Below, piece after piece: positions 61,182-64,000 of a stretch of DNA of 64,000 nt. Below the pieces are notes generated by a model. That model did no database searches, was not told where the DNA came from, and saw only the letters and a program-made list of their open reading frames with translations. This stretch comes from Gymnopus androsaceus JB14 (lineage: Eukaryota > Basidiomycota > Agaricomycetes > Agaricales > Omphalotaceae). Numbering within the stretch: position 1 is the first letter of the stretch; each line of letters begins with the position of its first letter. Both the position numbers and the translations under genes were made by a program. Where the stretch lies: NCBI GenBank assembly GCA_009733575.1, contig ML769396.1, positions 325,217 through 389,216 on the forward strand, read 5' to 3'.

Positions 61182-61242
61182 TTTTCTCCAAAGCATTATA
61201 CTTAGAGCTGCAGCAGCTCTAAGTATAATGCTTTGGAGAAAA
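61182..61242. repeat. Perfect 30-bp inverted repeat with a 1-nt centre
   Basis: The left arm 61182-61211 (TTTTCTCCAAAGCATTATAC...) is exactly complementary to 61213-61242. It is the longest perfect palindrome I find in the window. Confidence 0.9.
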
Positions 61243-61390
61243 AGAAATCTAAGTTGATTCCCTCAAAGTGCCCCTTGCGGGAGGTTACAGTATATGTATA
61301 GTAACAAGCGGGCTCAGCTGGTACAACCTTGACAGAGGAGGGAATCAACGGGATTGACAAGATGGATAACACACACTCTATTTCAAATAA

Positions 61391-61453
61391 CCTCAGATGC
61401 AACACACCTTCGAAATGCAACACATTAGGATACCAGGTGTGTTGCATCTGAGG
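61391..61453. repeat. 19-bp inverted repeat
   Basis: CCTCAGATGCAACACACCT at 61391-61409 is complementary to 61435-61453; the spacer is 25 bp. Confidence 0.85.
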
Positions 61454-61629
61454 GCACATGTTAATCTAAGATTGTGGTCTTAAGAGTCCCTGAGGCATTA
61501 ATTTGTGGCCACAGGCTGCGCCGCTATTAGGGCTAGCTCTGCTAGCCCTAACAATGCAGATTGCCTGAGTTAAAGTCTAGCTGGTTAGGGTTCGGGGTTG
61601 GGGCGCTGAAGGCACTAGGTTAGGGGTTA

Positions 61630-62202
61630 CATCAGCAAAACCTGGGTAAACACTACAGCACCTGTGGCTGCTGTGGATTGCTGTAGGTTGTTGTGGGTTG
61701 AGCGTTGCTCGACCGTTCTGACATCTGTCATTCTCAACTGATGGATACAGCCTGATGCGGCAACAGGGATCTGGGACGTTGTTTAATCAGTGCACACGCA
61801 ATGCAGTTTCAAACTTTTTCTCCCCCCACTGAGCTCAACTTGACTTGGACTGTAAGTTCTCCTCTTTCAAGGTCCTCAATATATGTTTGATCATTTCTTT
61901 TAGCTTCATTCACACTAAAGTAGACATTAAGGTAGCAGTTAGTAATTAGTCTTACATAGAGTACTGTAGACCCAGTAGTTGCAAACTAGTACTATTATTT
62001 TTTGCAATTGACAATGATTTTATGACCTTAATTTTGCTCCAATTTCACTCCTGCAAACCTGGGTCAAGGAAACAATTCAAAAAAGTAATACATTTGGTAT
62101 TGAATAGAACCCTGACACTGATTTTGGATGGTGTACCTGTGAGATCCACAGCAGTCCACAGTTCTGGACAGTTCTGTGGCAAACACCCAGGTTTTGCTGA
62201 TG
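61630..62202. mobile_element. MITE of the CATCAGCAAAACCTGGG family, 573 bp, TA duplication
   Basis: The ends CATCAGCAAAACCTGGG and CCCAGGTTTTGCTGATG are perfect inverted repeats flanked by TA (61628-61629, 62203-62204). Subterminal CTGTGGATTGCTGTAG-like repeats are present. This is the best-preserved member and defines the family. Confidence 0.85.
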
Positions 62203-62945
62203 TAGGGTTGCCTGAAGGGCTTGAGGACATTTTTCCTGCACAAAATGAACACTACGGGAAGAAAACACGCTTAATATCATTGTGTGCACACAATAATTGG
62301 AGGTTTGACCAATGAATATTATTGGGGTTTCACCCCGCGAAAAATTAATGTGTTCAAACACAATACTAATCATTGGTATCCACACATTAGTTCAAGTTTT
62401 TGATTCGACACAATAATTTTAATTGTGCACACAATAATAATAATTATTATAATTGCATTTTTTAATTAGTCATACTTCAAGCTGCATGCATGTGATCGGG
62501 GCGTCGTCGATCCTTCTATTAAGTTCTAACAACCATCTTCTCGATTCTCGATTCTCTGGCCCTGTACCTGCCAACCCATACGCTCGGGTGGCCTCGGTTG
62601 TGCGGTACAGGGACTAAGAGAATGCAATTTCTTTTCTATACAATCTGTACAATTTACCTGCTAACCCAATCGCTGGGGCAGCCTCCGGTTGTGCGGGTAA
62701 GATTGTACAGATTGTATAGAAAAGAAGTTAACGGGTATTACCGCTGGCCATAAAAATTCATATGCTGCTTCTCGAAACAGTTGCTGTATGTTATCAAGAA
62801 AGTGATGATGAAGTACGGCAAAATTTGAACGGCGCATCATGGTCTCTGTACGTCGTCTTCTATATTTTTCAATATTGTGCTTATGGCTCTTGGTAAAGCT
62901 TGAATGAAATCTGTTCATCCTTGAAATTTCTTAGCATGTTTCGAT
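62203..62945. other. Intergenic with AT-rich and stem-loop repeats
   Basis: 62280-62460 is an AT-rich foldback-like stretch (CACAATAAT, ATTATTGTG). Two related stem-loops follow at 62564-62613 and 62629-62726; both loops hold ACCTGC.AACCCA...GGTTGTGCGG, and the second has perfect 25-bp arms (62629-62653, 62702-62726). No gene is seen. Confidence 0.6.
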
Positions 62946-64000
62946 GTGCAGAGTGGTTCAGCTGTTGCGAAATCGGAACCATCCATGCCCAAAGATGACG
63001 CTAGGACCGATTACAGAGATGCTACTAGTGACAGTGCTTCCAGTGTCCTTGCACAGGAAGGCAAGATTCTCAATATTCCAGACATCGAACGTTTAAATTG
63101 GGGGCAACAGCTACACTGTGCTTCTCCTAATTTCGAGGTTGCCAGTGATACTCCGGGTTCGTCGAATGCTTTCGAGGTCGACGCGGGTAGTACGGACGAA
63201 GAAGACGATACATATCTATTGTTCTTCAGACCCTGGCGCGAGACCATTTCACTTCACTTCCCGACTCGAGGCCCTCCCAGCTCTTTCACCGCAGCTATGA
63301 GGCACAAGTCGCGTTCTATTTTGGTCTTGCCCCGCTCACAATCACGTTCCGTGTCTGCCATGAAGCGGTCATCATCAGCTGCAGTTCAGACCCCCGTTCT
63401 AGCAGCTTCTCCTGCCTCTACCAGTCCAGTCCCTGTTGCAAGAGCGGGTGATATCGGTGTACTACCATTTTCCTCACCCGAGCTAGACCGAATGCGGAAC
63501 GAATACCAGACTCGTCGAGCCACAGATCCCTTTCCCCTCCCATATACACCACGGAACCGCATCCAGACGGGACATGCACATACAGCAACACTGGGTCGTT
63601 CAACCGGGACGAAGATGATGGCGCAGGCTAGTGCCTTGGCTATGCGTCGTGGTCAATATAGTGACCATGGCTAACCTGGTGGAAGTAGACATGGGCAAAA
63701 TAGTGCTCCTGCTATGCCACTGCTACCAAAGTGGAGTCAGTTCTTGGAGAACGAGCTGACGAAGGCGGTGTTGATTGCTATGGATAGTGGGGACATTGGG
63801 AATAGCGATTTCACCGTCGCGACTGGGACCACGAACACCAATACCAACAGCAGAGCGAAAACGCGAAGCAGCGCTCAGAATCTGCATGTTTCGACCGAGG
63901 CGGATATGAGGCAAGGGCAACCAGCTGTAGAGGTTGTACCGATGACTTCGTCGAGTCGGTTGAATAGGCCGTCTTGGGCTGGGATCATGACATCCAAGGG
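62946..64000 (+). CDS. Hypothetical protein, partial, with an in-frame stop
   Basis: The open frame runs from a probable exon start (acceptor GTGCAG at about 62954) to the window end, broken only by TAA at 63672-63674. After this stop the same frame stays open to 64000 (SAPAMPLLPKWSQFLENEL...). The protein is Ser/Pro/Thr-rich and basic, with repeated RSRS-like stretches (RSQSRSVSAMKRSSS) and an acidic patch (GSTDEEDDTYLLFF). No domain is recognised. The 5' exons and the 3' end lie outside what I can define. The stop could be a real nonsense mutation, a read error or the true end. Confidence 0.5.

Larger units (their letters stand above)
60422..61629. other. Intergenic, 3' flank of CDC25, with two inverted repeats
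   Basis: No gene is supported; the frames at 60418-61143 have hydrophobic composition from pyrimidine-rich DNA but no domain. Palindromes lie at 61182-61242 and 61391-61453, and a smaller one (TAGGGCTAGC...GCTAGCCCTA) at about 61528. Confidence 0.5.

Overview
The window looks like a TE-rich segment of a filamentous basidiomycete genome, probably an agaricomycete. Genes are split by many 48-70 nt introns with CTRAY-like branch sites. The recognisable genes are fungal: a VNX1/CAX-type vacuolar cation/H+ exchanger, the SNF1 catalytic kinase, a CDC25-type Ras exchange factor with SH3 and WW domains, UstYa/DUF3328, and a fungal 2,3-dihydroxybenzoate-decarboxylase-like amidohydrolase. tRNA genes carry introns. 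One scaffold gap of 25 Ns lies at 20386-20410.

Layout. 1-9 kb is a mosaic of segmental duplications around at least eight tRNA-Thr(UGU)-like sequences. It holds a divergent gene pair (297-aa and 461-aa hypothetical proteins), a 5'-truncated second copy of the 461-aa gene, NmrA-like gene fragments and a 623-bp MITE. 10 kb has a small secreted cysteine-rich protein gene made of three exons, and 11.2 kb a tRNA-Trp. 11.85-16.43 kb is the VNX1-like exchanger. 16.9-34.2 kb is a recently expanded region with four copies of a secreted amidohydrolase gene (two apparently intact, one with a frameshift, one decayed), accompanied by broken pieces of the exchanger. Inside the second unit sits a locus of about 4.6 kb. 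It has a minus-strand gene for a secreted precursor whose C-terminal part is a tandem repeat with Lys-Arg sites and a conserved YAYTNPN core, and a divergent plus-strand UstYa/DUF3328 gene with two HxxHC motifs. This pairing is the signature of a dikaritin-type RiPP (ribosomally made, post-translationally cyclised peptide) pathway and is the best candidate for an undescribed system here. 28.9-29.7 kb holds a second, more decayed array of exon/intron-like modules.

34.7-36.9 kb is SNF1, followed by a small hypothetical gene. 39.2-43.15 kb is a degenerate PIF/Harbinger-like transposon. 43.5-46.1 kb has two minus-strand RasGEF-domain paralogues (one decayed, one an intact 288-aa ORF) and a 560-bp hAT-like MITE. 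46.8-54.5 kb is gene-poor and rich in MITEs and palindromes, with one F-box/LRR-like remnant. 54.6-60.4 kb is the CDC25-like gene, and an unfinished hypothetical gene runs off the right edge.

Quality note. Conserved single-copy genes (SNF1, CDC25) each need one or two 1-2 bp indels to stay in frame, and repeat copies differ mostly by single-base indels. Some apparent pseudogenes may therefore be assembly or read errors. All exon boundaries are read by eye from splice signals and reading-frame continuity; none is confirmed by RNA.
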